NCBI GenBank assembly: GCA_035041965.1
Contig: JAPYMA010000049.1
Span: 1 to 64,000 of the forward strand
Length of the DNA stretch: 64,000 nt
Direction of reading: 5' to 3'
Origin: Anisakis pegreffii
Taxonomy: Eukaryota; Nematoda; Chromadorea; Rhabditida; Anisakidae
The notes under the pieces were generated by a model. That model was not told where the DNA came from. It searched no databases and saw only the letters and a list, made by a program, of their open reading frames with translations. A program made the translations under genes and the position numbers. Shown piece by piece: positions 52,460 to 64,000 of this stretch (within the stretch, counting starts at the first letter, position 1; every line of letters begins with the position of its first letter).

Positions 52460-55400
52460 CCCTTTATTTTTCAATAATCACCTCTTCCTTGATCAGGTCG
52501 TCATCAACCTTGTCATAAAACATTCATTCTAACTACATTCATTTGTTCATCTTGTTTTGCTAAGAATATTTCGAATACGATGGGTTACTTGTGCCAGTAA
52601 TACTACTAGTAAGATCAGTTGCAAGAGCGAGGATAATAATATAAATCATAATAGTAATGAAATGAAAATGAAAAATCGACCGAATGATGCGTGGAATGAG
52701 TGAAAATAATTTGATGTTACAAGGTCATCATCAATGAAAAGTAACAGTACTAAGAAAGATAGGAAGCGTTCAGTTGAAAGGTTTGATGATATCGGATCGA
52801 TTTGTGGACGGTTGTGATTGATGATGAAAATAATAATAATAAGTTGAATTAGTGTTCAGCAATTTGATTGCCCTATTCACTTTGTGCTTCATGATCAACG
52901 TATGATTCTGAATTGTTCATCACTATGGCTTCAGTATCTTTTTTCTTTGAACTTTTTGAATCTCTCCACTGCCAATACTGATGTACTCACCACATATAAA
53001 AAAACTCATCAAGATAACCTAGCGAATACCGAAATAAAGTATTAGCAGTTGAAAGAAGTACTAACCACAAAACCGTTACGATAAACAGTTCAAAATCAAA
53101 AGTAAATGTGAAACATACATATTTTGAATTGTACAGATGGAATCTGTCTTTGTATGAGGACAGCCAGTTGGTGTTTTTGAATCCCGTGAAACTGTTTTTG
53201 AAGTTAGTTTTCGTGATCGTTTTGTTGAAATATACTTTCTTGTTGTTGTTTCATTTGAATTTTTTGTGTTATTTCTTGATCAAAAAAATCAAGTCATACA
53301 ACAATTATCGCAGTTGTATGATTTGATTTTTTTAGTTTCTATGTATGTTTGTTTATTTGAGCTGAAACGCTTTACTGATATGCCTTTCACTGGGTGTTTC
53401 GTGATTTTGTTATGTTTTATTTAAGCATAGTTGATCGATTATATTCGTTGTTTATTGCACCGGAGTAATGCATGGAAGTAATATATTGTTGTAGGTTGAT
53501 TAATCACACATATATTGTTGAACTTCATTTGTTGATGTATTATTGGAATTCATATGTTTTGGTGATTGTTTCATTTTAGTTTTTACAATTATTTATCAGT
53601 ACTCGTTAACCTTTAATCAAGGAATCAAGTACTCGTTAATTTTTATCACTGAGAATAGTACAATGGGAAATTCGGTTTACTCTTTCATATATTTAATAGC
53701 GAATGATTGTATGATTATTTGAGGTGATATTCGCTTAACTGATCAGATGTTACAGTTTGTTAATCGATTGAAGCGGTTCACTCGTCATTTCAATTGTATA
53801 CTTTTAATACCGCTTCGAAAACTGAACTCAGTGCTGCCAAGTGTCATGATGTCATATATACCTGACTGTATTGTTGTGTGTCGGTTTTTATATGCAATAA
53901 TCAGGCAAATTAGTCATGTTGTTTTGTTCAATTCACATTCGATCATTTGACGGGCATTCCATGTGGTACAGGTCGTGTGTGTTTCTCTTTTTTTGCGAAT
54001 CAGAATTGTTCTTTTGGTTGTTTTTATTGTCGTCATTCCATGCTCGATTTTCATTTTGTTGTGTCTCTATAACATTGAATCTTAGTGCTTTCTTGTTTAC
54101 ATTTTATGTTTTATACATATGAGTATCATTGTCGATTGTTAAATTGTTCGACGTTTTGAGCATGTTACATTCGAGCGCAAACATTACAAAAAGCAATATA
54201 ACGTGCATGAATGAGAAAATAAAAATGAAATTAATAGAGAGAGAAGAGGAAACTGAGTGATGATTTCATGATGATCCGGGTGAAATGCGGTTGTATGTTT
54301 GAATCTTATTCATTTTTTAGAGGTCATGGATAAGTTTGAGCACCGTTTGAAGCCAAATTTGTTCACTATTGAAAATGACGAAGAAGCAAAGACTGTTTAC
54401 TGATGAATAGAATTCAACCAATTTGTGTTTTAAGAGTCTCTTCATTAAAGATTCTTGTTTTTTTTTCATTTCTAGTTTTTGCATGGAACAGACATACGTG
54501 GGAGAATTTTTTCATTCTGGCGTTTTTGAAGATGAAATGTTTAATTAAGTCAGGAGAAAGACAGAAATTAAAACTCGATTAAAATATGCCCAATTAAATG
54601 CTGCTTCATGCAAATGAAGTGTTTATGAGAAATGCCAAAATTTTTGACTTGACAGCTGGTCAAATCATTTGGTACTGTCGCTCATTGTTCTACTGCTTTT
54701 GTTCTCCGGTTGAATGCAATGCACTGACGACGTAGAGAATAATTTATTTACAAAATAACAACAACGCATCGCCTAAAATAAACAATCTTCATTGTCACAT
54801 TCTTCAGCTGGATTTTTATTGACAGTGCTTTCGTCATTGCATTTGACACCATTTTACGATTATTACTGTGATCTCTGAGATGATCATATTGTCGTAATAA
54901 TTCAATATGATCATTTACATTGTTGGTGCAATTATGCACAATGTCAATCTAAGGTCGAATGATCGGAGAAGTGTTTTTTAGCATTGAAAAATTGCTTGCA
55001 ATTGAATGTTTTCTTAACCATCCAGCTTATTGGGTGTCGTGGTATTAGTGCGAGATTTTGTTTAGAAGCCATTAAAGACATTCACATAATTTTGTATTTG
55101 TTTAATTGTTGAGCTATAGTGCAACATTATGGATTAGTTTTTTTTTCAATTGCACGTCAGTCATGAAGTTTTCGAATATAAATTTTTGTAAACGGAAACG
55201 GCTCTGTTGATGTTCATGGGTCTGAATTCAAGGATTTCCACGACAAAATCATCATTATTGAAATAGCAATTGAAACCAATAATAAGCCACCTATAGAGAT
55301 TAACAGCCACACGGGCAATGGTGATGATGTGCAAAAATCATTTCGGATTGCTTGGAATGAAGATATGTGATTATATCGACCAGATCGATGAAATAAATTT

Positions 55401-55593
55401 GTTTGGAAGCTTTGCTCCTTAATGGTTGAGTATTTTGTAAACTGGTGATTATGTTTCTTACAATTAGGAATTCAATCGATAAATATTGGTGAGAAGTGGA
55501 TAATGCAATAAATTTCTAGAATGATTGGTTTTGTTTTGCTTGATGATTGACTGAAGATTGGTTTGCTTGACATTAGAGGAGTGTAGTAAATAC
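52460..55593. other. AT-rich region downstream of both cyclin E and cuticlin copy 2
   Basis: Convergent 3' ends. I looked for a C-terminal exon of cuticlin copy 2 (a furin-site tail plus TM segment) on the minus strand and did not see one. No other gene is supported. Confidence 0.45.
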
Positions 55594-56610
55594 CTGCTCT
55601 AAAATGTACGAGGAATTGATATTCGTACGAACATCTACGGTGCTATCTGCATCAACAGAACGTTTCTTAAGAAGTCGTAAGACATGCTCATTGCTAACTC
55701 GGTCGTTTGCAAACCGAACAGCGCCGAATCCCTGTGGTTCCAAGCATTTAGGTCGTTCGCATTCACTGTTCGGTTCCTTGATTGTGATTCTGATTTGACA
55801 TTGGTAGAAGAGTTGTGATCGATCGGCATATTTGTAAATATGAGCTTCTTGACCAGCCATCAAATCCGTCGGATATTCCAAGTTGTTCAGAAGATGTTTA
55901 TCAAGTGCACATCCTTCTTCATTCAGAAGTTCTACTTTGTCGCCATTTCCATCATCCACGAAACACGAATGCACTACTGCACAGAAGGTATCGACCGTTT
56001 CCGTGTCACAAGTCCATTTGTGATATACCTGTTGTCCAATTAAACCGTATTGAATTGGTTGCCCAGTTGGGCCACCATCCAAGATCTGAATTATTCACTT
56101 ATTATAATTTTCATTACCTGAGAGATATTTTCAAATAGCACAATGAAAGATACTGAATATAAACGAATATTTCAGTGAATTAACCTCGTATCTGCAAATG
56201 GGCATCGGTACGATTTGTGTAGCAAATGCAGTGGTGATTTCAGAGACTTCGATTTGTGTGCTAACAGTCTTATCAGCCTCCATATAGAAGCATTGTATAC
56301 GATAAGCTCTGTCGACCTTAGTAACGAAGAGCGGATGGAATGAGATGACAACCGTAGCAGTAACAAATATACCACGAGGGTTCAGGGATCGAGTTCGAGC
56401 CACATTACAGCTATCGAAGGGCAGCGATATACCGGCAATATTACGTCCTGTTTCATCATTGCGACATCCCTCTTGGTCATACAATCCCTTCACATAAACA
56501 TGTCCGTCGAACGGATTCCTTGTGTTGAAGTTGACTGTTATTGACGTCGGTCCACACTCTATTTCTAGCTCACCTTCAGCACCGTTGTCCACTGAGATGG
56601 CCGATACCGT
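55594..56610 (-). CDS. cuticlin (CUT-1-like), truncated-looking paralogue
   Basis: Two ZP-domain exons. The upper runs from an AACTAG acceptor near 56610 down to 56185 (TVSAISVDNGAEGELEIE, CGPTSITVNFNTRNPF, VYVKGLYDQEGC, PMPICRYEV). The lower is 55594-56085 (ILDGGPTGQPIQYGLIG, KWTCDTETVDTFCAVVHSCF, then LRLLKKRSVDAD with a KKR cleavage site). A codon-phased GT donor closes the lower exon. No signal-peptide exon was found upstream and no exon with the C-terminal TM anchor downstream, although the complete neighbour has both. A stop codon lies in frame just before TVSA, so a start would need another exon. It could be a real gene with distant exons or a partial duplication. ZP cuticlins are secreted structural proteins of the cuticle. 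Confidence 0.75.
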
Positions 56611-59179
56611 CTAGTTATTAGGTAGACGAATGAATATTGGAACATATTTTCGATCGATTCAAAATTAAACCAATACTATTGTAAGCAGTGTCGATCGGGG
56701 ATTGTGTCATATCGACGTCTGAGTTTGGTGGGGAAAGGATGAGATGTCACGTACGTTTTAGTTTAGATTGATCAGAAGACTGACCTGGCTGAATATGCAT
56801 TTATGCACTGTGTCATTTCGAGATAGTCATGATTTCAAGGATTTCTCTGATTATTCTCTCACTTGACAATACCGGATATCTTACGCATTGAAAATATACT
56901 GCACTTCTGTTCATTTTTCGTCTGTTTTTTTGTTGTTGATTGATGTTTAGAAGAGGAATACAAATTCATTGATATGAACATTTTTAATATGATCATTATT
57001 ACAATCTCTTTGTTTCATTTCTTGGATGAAAACCTTAATTTTAAAAGGAAAAAAATTGCATTCATTCAATTTATTCCTTGACATTATTCCTTTTGCTCTT
57101 CTCTTCATTGCAGATTTCCAACGAAAACATCGCCTTTCACTGATTAATGATCAAGTATATCTGTCAGAAACTATTTTTTTGATCAACTTTTTCAAGATTC
57201 ATCATTTTCATCAGTTCATTAATTTTATCCTCACACCAAATCCAAGAACAAATTCATCAAAAACTTTTGCCTTTTATCAGCACCTATATCAAATCCGTTC
57301 CTTCTTCGGTTTCAGATTGGAAAATTCTCCCGCATTGCTCAACAAACATAAAATGTTGGGATAATCCGATAAACGATTGAGCTCGAAAACAAATATTTTT
57401 CAGATGACAATTGAAGTGAGTTCGCAAGTATTTCGTCAAGCCATTGTCACCTGAACAACCCTGTGAAAATTCAGGACTGTTGTAAAGTCTACTCAATACA
57501 CGCCTATTTATTTATCCATTCAGTTTTTAATTGAAACACACTACAAAAATGAGCCTCTTCATTATCACTAAATAATAACTATTACTTTCCGGTGCGTCTT
57601 ACATTACACATGGTCAATCGAATTCCTCAACCTAATAAATTTCCGTTCATCTTGTTCAATGATTGTACAGTTTATCAAATCAGTTCGTATTAGAGAAGAT
57701 AAACGGGAGCTACGAAAATGAACAATACGGTATTATATTCACTGATTCGCAAGCCACAATAAAAATATTTTTGGTGTAGCATTCTAGGATGCAATAAACA
57801 ACGGGATTGTGCAGTGAAATGCCATATTTTGAGATGCATCAAGCTCAGAGCAAGAGTTTGTTCAAGACTGTCCAACAATGCTACAAATTCGCTGGACTAT
57901 CCTATTGCGCAAGGCCTAAAATTTCATACAAGCATATATTTACGTTCTCCAGTGCAAGTTTCTCAACTCGATAAATTGTAAGAGATATACAGTTCTTCAT
58001 CACATCTTCTGATAGGAGAGTCCGACCGTTGCTCGTTGCTCTTAGGTCGTTTTTCGGCACAAATTGTTTGTGAAACAATGCAGCTTGAGCTATGACAGTA
58101 ACAATGGGCATGAATCAATCAATTTCAATTTTTCAGTGAATATGCATGAGAATGTGAAGTATAAACATGAAGGCATAGAAAGCGCTGCATCAAACAGTTG
58201 GTATATCATAAAATTCTGATCACCTTTGAGCAATCCGGATGCGGCATATCACCAAGGCCGTATTATGGCTTTCCTTATTTAAGAATACGTTATAATCCCG
58301 AAACTAAGATAACCTATGATATGGAGATTGAATTCATACCGGGTTTTCATTATAAAAAGATATGCACGTATTCAATACTCCATTCAACATCATTTTTTTC
58401 GGCGCAAATCATATCATCACCAAATATTCATAAATTTAGAATCGCTTTATACGTTACTGCCTTCAAAAACAATTTCGTCATCATAGGAACAAGAAAGTTT
58501 TTGCAACATTGTATTTCAAGGATTTGAAATGAGATGCAGATTAATTCTTGTTGCTTGCCATGAGCAAATGTGGGTATTACAATGCTAAATAAAATGTTGT
58601 ATACCGTTCTCATAAAAGCAATGCGCATCTGTTCGATTGCGTGAATGTTTCTTTTACGAAATAGCAAATTTAAAAATTCATGTTTATTCATGTTAAAAAC
58701 ATCAATATCACTCATTTCAGCAAAATGATGGTTTCAAATTATATCATCACCCACTTATATGGGCGTGAAATGAGTTTGAAATGAGAATTACAAAATAATG
58801 GATGAACGGATCACGAAAGAACCATGAAATTGACGATGGTAATTTGAAGAGTAGAAAATATCGAAGTGATTGACTAAATGAATGATAGCTGATTAATTGA
58901 TCAAATAAGAAGAACGCTTGAAAAGAGATGAAAACGAGGTTAATTATTGTTACAATTGGCAGAGGCTATGCAAATTTGATCGAAGAACACGTGATCAATA
59001 TTCAATGCATAATTCGGCCAACAATGAACCAAAATATTATTCAAATATTAGTAAATATTTATAATAACCGAAATATTTATTTGCTGCATTTATTATAGAT
59101 ATTGGAGTCCATTTAGCGTCTACTCCTAGTTGGCCTACCGCAGCCAATGTAGATTCTATTACAGTTCACATTCTGCGCC
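56611..59179. other. spacer between the two cuticlin copies
   Basis: About 2.6 kb separates the two copies. No exon that I can support; the frames at 57026-57364 and 58198-58527 lack motifs and splice logic. The signal-peptide exon expected for copy 2 would lie here but is not recognisable. Confidence 0.4.
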
Positions 59180-60802
59180 TTATTTTTGACGGATGTAGTT
59201 GATGAGAACGACGAAGGCTGCAATTAGAACAACACCGATACCCATCATCATGGATAATCCCATTGGAGACATGCAAATGCCATCTTGAAGTGTAGGTGAA
59301 AGAACTATTGGATGACCGAATTGCTGACGAGCGCGATGACGAAGATCGGCGGGTAATGCTTGGTTCTGGAATATTTTATGATTTTGATTGGTAACGAATA
59401 AAATTAGTAACACTGAGAAATAAAATGATATCAAGTGTGAATGAAATATAACCTGATCCGAGATATCCAAAGCGCTGATATCAGTGCGGACATCCAATGT
59501 GTTATCGTAATCTGCAGCACGTTTCTTCAGTAAACGAAGAGCTGGTCGTTGAGCGGGTTTGTCAGCTGCTGCCGATCGAATAGCGCCGAATCCCTGTGGT
59601 TCCGAGCATTTAGGTCGTTCGCATTCACTGTTCGGTTCCTTGATTGTGATTCTGATTTGACATTGGTAGAAGAGTTGTGATCGATCGGCATATTTGTAAA
59701 TATGAGCTTCTTGACCAGCCATCAAGTCCGTCGGATATTCCAAGTTGTTCAGAAGATGTTTATCAAGTGCACATCCTTCTTCATTCAGAAGTTCTACTTT
59801 GTCGCCATTTCCATCATCCACGAAACACGAATGCACTACTGCACAGAAGGTATCGACCGTTTCCGTGTCACAAGTCCATTTGTGATATACCTGTTGTCCA
59901 ATTAAACCGTATTGAATTGGTTGTCCACTGGGACCTCCGTCGAGAATCTGAAGAGACAAATGTTTTTTTTCAACCTTCTAACTTAAGGTATCGGTATTTT
60001 GTGATTGGTTTCACCTTCTTGTCGAGAAGGATTATAACATCGATCAAAATAATACACCAAGATAAAATCATTATTAACTTTATAAGATTTATCATTCAGA
60101 AAAGTTTTTGAAATTATGGTGTTGTTTCCTCCATCTTCTTCAAAGTAACTATTAAATACTGCTGCATATGGAAAAAGAAGGGAATGGTTTAATTGCAATC
60201 TTACTTCGAAGGCTGATTGGCCAATAAAGTTAGAGGACCGCTGCTTCAGAGGCCAGAATTTGATGAAATTACATTCTAATTAAGAGAAAGGACATTTGAA
60301 TAAAAGCGATGATGCAACTAACCTCGTATCTGCAAACTGGCATTGGTACGATTTGTGTGGCAAGTGCAGTAAACGATGTGGTGATCTCGGAGACGTCGAT
60401 TTGTGTGCTAACAGTCTTATCAGCCTCCATATAGAAGCATTGTATACGATAAGCTCTGTCGACCTTAGTAACGAAGAGCGGATGGAATGAGATGACAACA
60501 ATGGTACTCACAAATATACCACGAGGATTCAATGACCGAACTCGAGCCACATTACAGCTGTCGAATGGCAGCTCGATGCCAGCTACCTGACGTCCGCCTT
60601 CATCATTGCGACATCCTTCTTGATCATACAACCCCTTCACATAAACGTGACCTTGGAACAGGTTTTTCGTATTGAAGTTGACAGTAATCGACGTTGGGCC
60701 ACATTCAATTTCAGGCTCTCCTTCCACACCGTTATCAATCGGAATTGCACCGGTGAATGCAATCAAAGCCAAGCAAAAGACAGCTGATAGAACACAAGAC
60801 AT
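59180..60802 (-). CDS. cut-1: cuticlin CUT-1-type ZP-domain protein
   Basis: Secreted cuticle structural protein that polymerises into insoluble cuticlin layers. Three exons join to 386 residues: 60323-60802, 59453-59947, 59180-59365. Signal peptide MSCVLSAVFCLALIAFTGAI, then the ZP domain (EIECGPTSITVNFNTKN, YDQEGCRNDEGGRQ, LPFDSCNVARVRSLNPRG, CFYMEADKTVSTQ). Exon 2 carries the conserved QQVYHKWTCDTETVDTFC and NEEGCALDKHLLNNLEYP. A basic cleavage site LRLLKKRAADYD follows, and exon 3 ends in a TM anchor (MMMGIGVVLIAAFVVLINYI) and RQK. Length is very near that of ascarid CUT-1. Intron 2 (59366-59452) is 87 bp, a multiple of three, with no stop, so retention would extend rather than truncate the protein. 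Confidence 0.95.
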
Positions 60803-61745
60803 CTCTAGACAATGACGGACGATACATTCTCCTTCATTGTGCCCTCTTATATATGGAAGTGGAGTGTATTCTGGTGGGACGGTCGAAGGGATGTGCAGAG
60901 GATTTGTGATATGATGGAGAGTGATGTGGTAAAAAAAAACAGGAGGTCGAGTGAAACTAACACCGCAACGCCGTTATTGTTTCATTTGTTTTATGAACAT
61001 TTTGACAATCATTAATAATCTTATCATCACTATCTCTGCATTGAAACACTAAATCCGTAACGATTTTAGATATGTCGGTCGGATTTTGGAAATGAGAAGA
61101 ATTCACTGGAAAGAATGATGATGTTCGACAAAAAAATTCGATGTTAAATTTATGACAAAGTGAAAGCAAATGAGTTGGTGTTCTCATTCTGTTCTTCATT
61201 TCTCTCACATTTGGACAATAAGGTAAATCAGAAAGCGAATGATGTGATAAAAAACGAGTTTAACTGAATTCATTTCCCAATTCGAAAATTGAAAATTAAA
61301 TTTTATTTGCGCCAACCATTGAAACAAGGACGCTCCAAAAACAATAACGTTCATTCGCTTATCACTACATTATTGAAATTCTTTTCATTATCACGTATCG
61401 TGTCATCGTCAAATAGCCACAGCAAATCAGTTCAAAAGTGATTCAGTAAATTTGCTCGGTTATAAAAGAAGTCATGTTTTCGAACTTGTTTTGTCTGAAT
61501 ATGAAATGCTACAGTTAAGCTTAAGTCAATGAGACATACCGAGTATTTTTGTTGATCACACTGAAGGATTGTGTCTCTCAAGGAACTCATTCTGAAATGC
61601 AAATGATTTTCGAAGATTGCACTGGAAGCGCAAACTTACTCCTATTTATCATTGCTCCATTGCGTAACAAAATACAGTAAAATACATGATCAAGAGCTGT
61701 TATCGGTGAAAATACAAAATATACGCTGACTGAAAATAAAGGCCA
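60803..61745. other. upstream region of the cut-1 gene
   Basis: Presumed promoter of cut-1 just above 60802, where TCTCTAGACAATGACGG and CTCTTATATATGG (TATA-like, about 45 bases upstream) are seen. No other gene. Confidence 0.4.
60843..60855 (-). promoter_or_regulatory. possible TATA box of cut-1
   Basis: On the minus strand CCATATATAAGAGGG lies about 45 bases before the ATG at 60800-60802. This fits a TATA box with a short 5' UTR in a highly expressed structural gene. Inference from position and sequence only. Confidence 0.45.
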
Positions 61746-61942
61746 TCTTGGATTAATGATGGCATCGGAACGAAATTTCATGTCGGCTGAAATCCGACTG
61801 AACTCACGTTTCAACACTCCGACAGTCCCAATTCCGACTGACCTTTCAAATTGTTCGGTCAGAACATGAATATCAGAATTCCGACCGAAATTGTAGGATT
61901 TTTCCGACCGACTGCCTATCGGATGCCATCACTATCTTGAAT
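61746..61942. mobile_element. short hAT-like MITE with TSDs
   Basis: The element spans 61754-61934 (181 bp). The termini read inward TAATGATGGCATCGGAA and TAGTGATGGCATCCGAT. The flanks TCTTGGAT (61746-61753) and TCTTGAAT (61935-61942) match at 7 of 8 bases. The interior is dense in GTCGG/CCGACTGA-type motifs in both orientations. There is no coding capacity. Confidence 0.85.
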
Positions 61943-62161
61943 ATAAGAAAAATGTGCAATGAGCTAAAGTGCGGATGCCAAAAACGTGGATCACTATCTA
62001 TATTGTTCTAAAATAGTTTGAACCTCACGGAAAAGACATGTTTTCAAATGCATTTAGTTAGTTTCAATTTTTAGCTAACTTCCTACAATAATTAGGAGCA
62101 AAAATTTGCCTTCTAATATGTTCAGTAGATATTCGATATCATTCTAATCCTAAAACAAAAA

Positions 62162-62586
62162 GTTGTGATTAATGTTTGCATAAGATCTCGGTAATACCGA
62201 ATACTGATATTAGAAAAGCGATACCGATCTCAGGATTCGTGCTGTCGATATTCACGATATTTCCAGGATTCATACCACAAGTCATTTTAAGTGAATTTAG
62301 TAGTATATCCATTACGACTGGAGTATGAATCATACCCATTTTTGTTTTCTGTTGTATTTTTTGTTGAATTTCTTAAGCTCAAGTGAGTGATTAATTAAAT
62401 AAATTGTTTTCTGAATAATTATGAACACATGGGCTCATAAAGAATCTGTTGAACAAGTCACATTTCTATATTTCAAAAGCTGCTTTTCAATACCGGTATC
62501 GTATCCGTATTGAAAACTGATACCGGTATTAATACCGATCTCGGTACTGAGAAAATGATCGACATTTTGCAAACATTAGTTGTGAT
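62162..62586. mobile_element. hAT-like MITE with exact 8-bp TSDs
   Basis: The element spans 62170-62578 (409 bp). Both ends read inward TAATGTTTGCA. The duplication GTTGTGAT is exact (62162-62169, 62579-62586). Subterminal copies of an ATACCGGTATCG/CGGTAATACCGA motif cluster near both ends. No transposase. Confidence 0.93.
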
Positions 62587-63954
62587 CAGTGTGCACTGCT
62601 ACTTCCATTGCTCACGAGATAACGACAAAACATGCTGCAGATGGTGAGGCAAGCTTCGATGGCACTACCACTCTTTCGATGTTATGACCACTGTCATAAA
62701 ACCAAAGAAATACCAAAATTAACGAGAAATGAACAGCTTTTTGATGAAATCTTATAATACACCATAATACGACCACACAAGTTGAATGCTCTTTTCGTTC
62801 GCTGAATAGTTTTTGATTGAATTGCCGAATCGAAGATGGCATGCTTTATATCAGCACCGTTGTCAACCGCACCTTATTATCAGTATTCTACGTCATCGAT
62901 TCGTGCTAATCACCAGTCTAAACTCAAACATGAGCATAATTCGAGGTTTTGATGCTAGCAGCTCTACGGAGGCTGTATTGGCCTCTGCTGCAGCTAATGT
63001 AATAGTGTGCTTCGCAGATCACTTTAGCAGAATCGTATCGAAGAACTTTCAAATATCGCTTACATTTGCTAATAGACCACTACGTAGGGATGCTCCAATC
63101 TGATTTGGTTGGCTCTAAATCAAGACATGTTTTGTTTTGAGAAAAACAGTGAGAAAGATTCAGGTGTCTTAAAAAGATTGAGGAAACGAATGATCAGCTT
63201 AATGACATGCATGGAATGTTTTTTCAAGGATGCTATTGAATGGCTTTTTTTCCACTATTGTGGTAGTCGCTAGGCCGTATTCTGAACCAATTTCATATAA
63301 TTGATAAAATACAGGATGAGCGTGTTTTTACATTATATTTATTGGTGAGAGTTGATGAGGAACTGCCTCAACACTGTCATCTTAATAATATACAATGGCC
63401 ATTATTTCAGTGATCAAAATTATCGTCGTTTTCTGAAAACTCTTCAAACTGACTAGGTCGCCGAATGTAGAAGGAAATCGAGGCAGATCCTAAGATTATG
63501 AGATTTATCATTATCCATATATTTAATCAGTGCTCTTTTAAAAATAAAATCCTGCTCAGTGCATTAAAAAATTTTTTTAACAATTTGAATTTAAAAAATG
63601 TTGCGACTAACGTCGCGAGAAAAACCAAATAATGAATGAAATAATTAATTATGGATAATATTCGTTTGATTCATAAAATTGTATTGTTTATTCTAAATTT
63701 CACGAGTATTGTATGTTGTGCATAATATTCAATTGATTTGAAAATGATAATTTATGATTCACCATAATGTTGTAGTACTATTTTAAAATTGATCACATCA
63801 TTGTATTTTGTGGTGTAATATGACATATTTCTATTTTAACCATTTATCAAATGTTGTCCTTATGATGATATCATTCTAATTTGTATTTATTCCATTTTCG
63901 TAAATAAAGTAATCAGATAGGAAAAGTATGCCATCTGAAAAGTATGAAAAGTAT
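62587..63954. other. AT-rich sequence at the right edge, no gene seen
   Basis: The frame 62813-63103 is open but has no recognisable motif. Nothing else can be supported. Confidence 0.4.
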
Positions 63955-63989
63955 ACCTTTCGTGCATAAATAATTTATGCACGAAAGGT
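63955..63989. repeat. perfect 35-bp palindrome (16-bp arms, 3-base loop)
   Basis: ACCTTTCGTGCATAAA, spacer TAA, TTTATGCACGAAAGGT: the two 16-base arms are exact reverse complements. It lies eleven bases from the window edge, so its context is cut off. Confidence 0.95.
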
Positions 63990-64000
63990 TCATACGGGCT

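Noticed and set aside
55573..56138. Several plus-strand frames opposite the cuticlin exons (also 59677-60111)
   Set aside because: Antisense shadows; they appear twice only because the cuticlin exons are duplicated.

Overview
The window is eukaryotic nuclear DNA from a nematode. It is AT-rich, with multi-exon genes, short to medium introns, GT..AG junctions and acceptors mostly ending TTTCAG, TTNAG or TTTTAG. A pair of CUT-1-type cuticlin genes, found only in nematodes, gives the phylum. The long introns and large intergenic spaces look more like a parasitic clade III genome (ascarid, spirurid or filarial type) than a Caenorhabditis genome, but that is inference and I cannot name the species.

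Protein-coding layout, from splice reconstruction by eye. A MEK1/2-type MAP kinase kinase lies on the minus strand (7519-9688). A Frizzled Wnt receptor lies on the plus strand (12824-15670). A tetraspanin (19435-21842) and an NMN adenylyltransferase (26524-29065) are on the minus strand. A TMEM26-family membrane protein is on the plus strand (35338-38187). A mitochondrial-type beta-ketoacyl synthase is on the minus strand (40216-42267). One orphan exon of an unrecognised gene is on the minus strand (47734-48036). Cyclin E is on the plus strand (48560-52459). Two tandem cuticlin genes are on the minus strand: a truncated-looking copy (55594-56610) and a complete one (59180-60802). Frizzled, MEK, tetraspanin, NMNAT, ketoacyl synthase and the complete cuticlin all gave codon-consistent totals when their exons were joined. 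The genes share no pathway and no operon is evident, though Frizzled, MEK and cyclin E are all developmental or cell-cycle genes.

The accessory DNA is the striking part. Five DNA-transposon insertions can be delimited to the base by their target-site duplications. Three are hAT-like elements (32448-33359, 61754-61934, 62170-62578) that share an unusual terminus of the form TA-A/G-TG-TTTGCA, have 8-bp duplications, and each carry a different GC-rich subterminal repeat. A fourth (39684-40012) has a CAG..CGGCAA hAT terminus and a (TA)n core. The fifth is a GG-ended inverted-repeat MITE (43128-43386) placed immediately 3' of a decayed Merlin/IS1595-like transposase. A diverged sister of that MITE (45503-47479) was split by a pogo/Tigger-like transposon with a 395-codon open frame and inverted repeats of about 135 bp (45551-47230).

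The remaining sequence is a 390-bp tandem repeat (1191-2262), a large foldback structure around a microsatellite (about 3816-4640), several microsatellites, one perfect 35-bp palindrome at the right edge, and long AT-rich stretches in which I see no gene.
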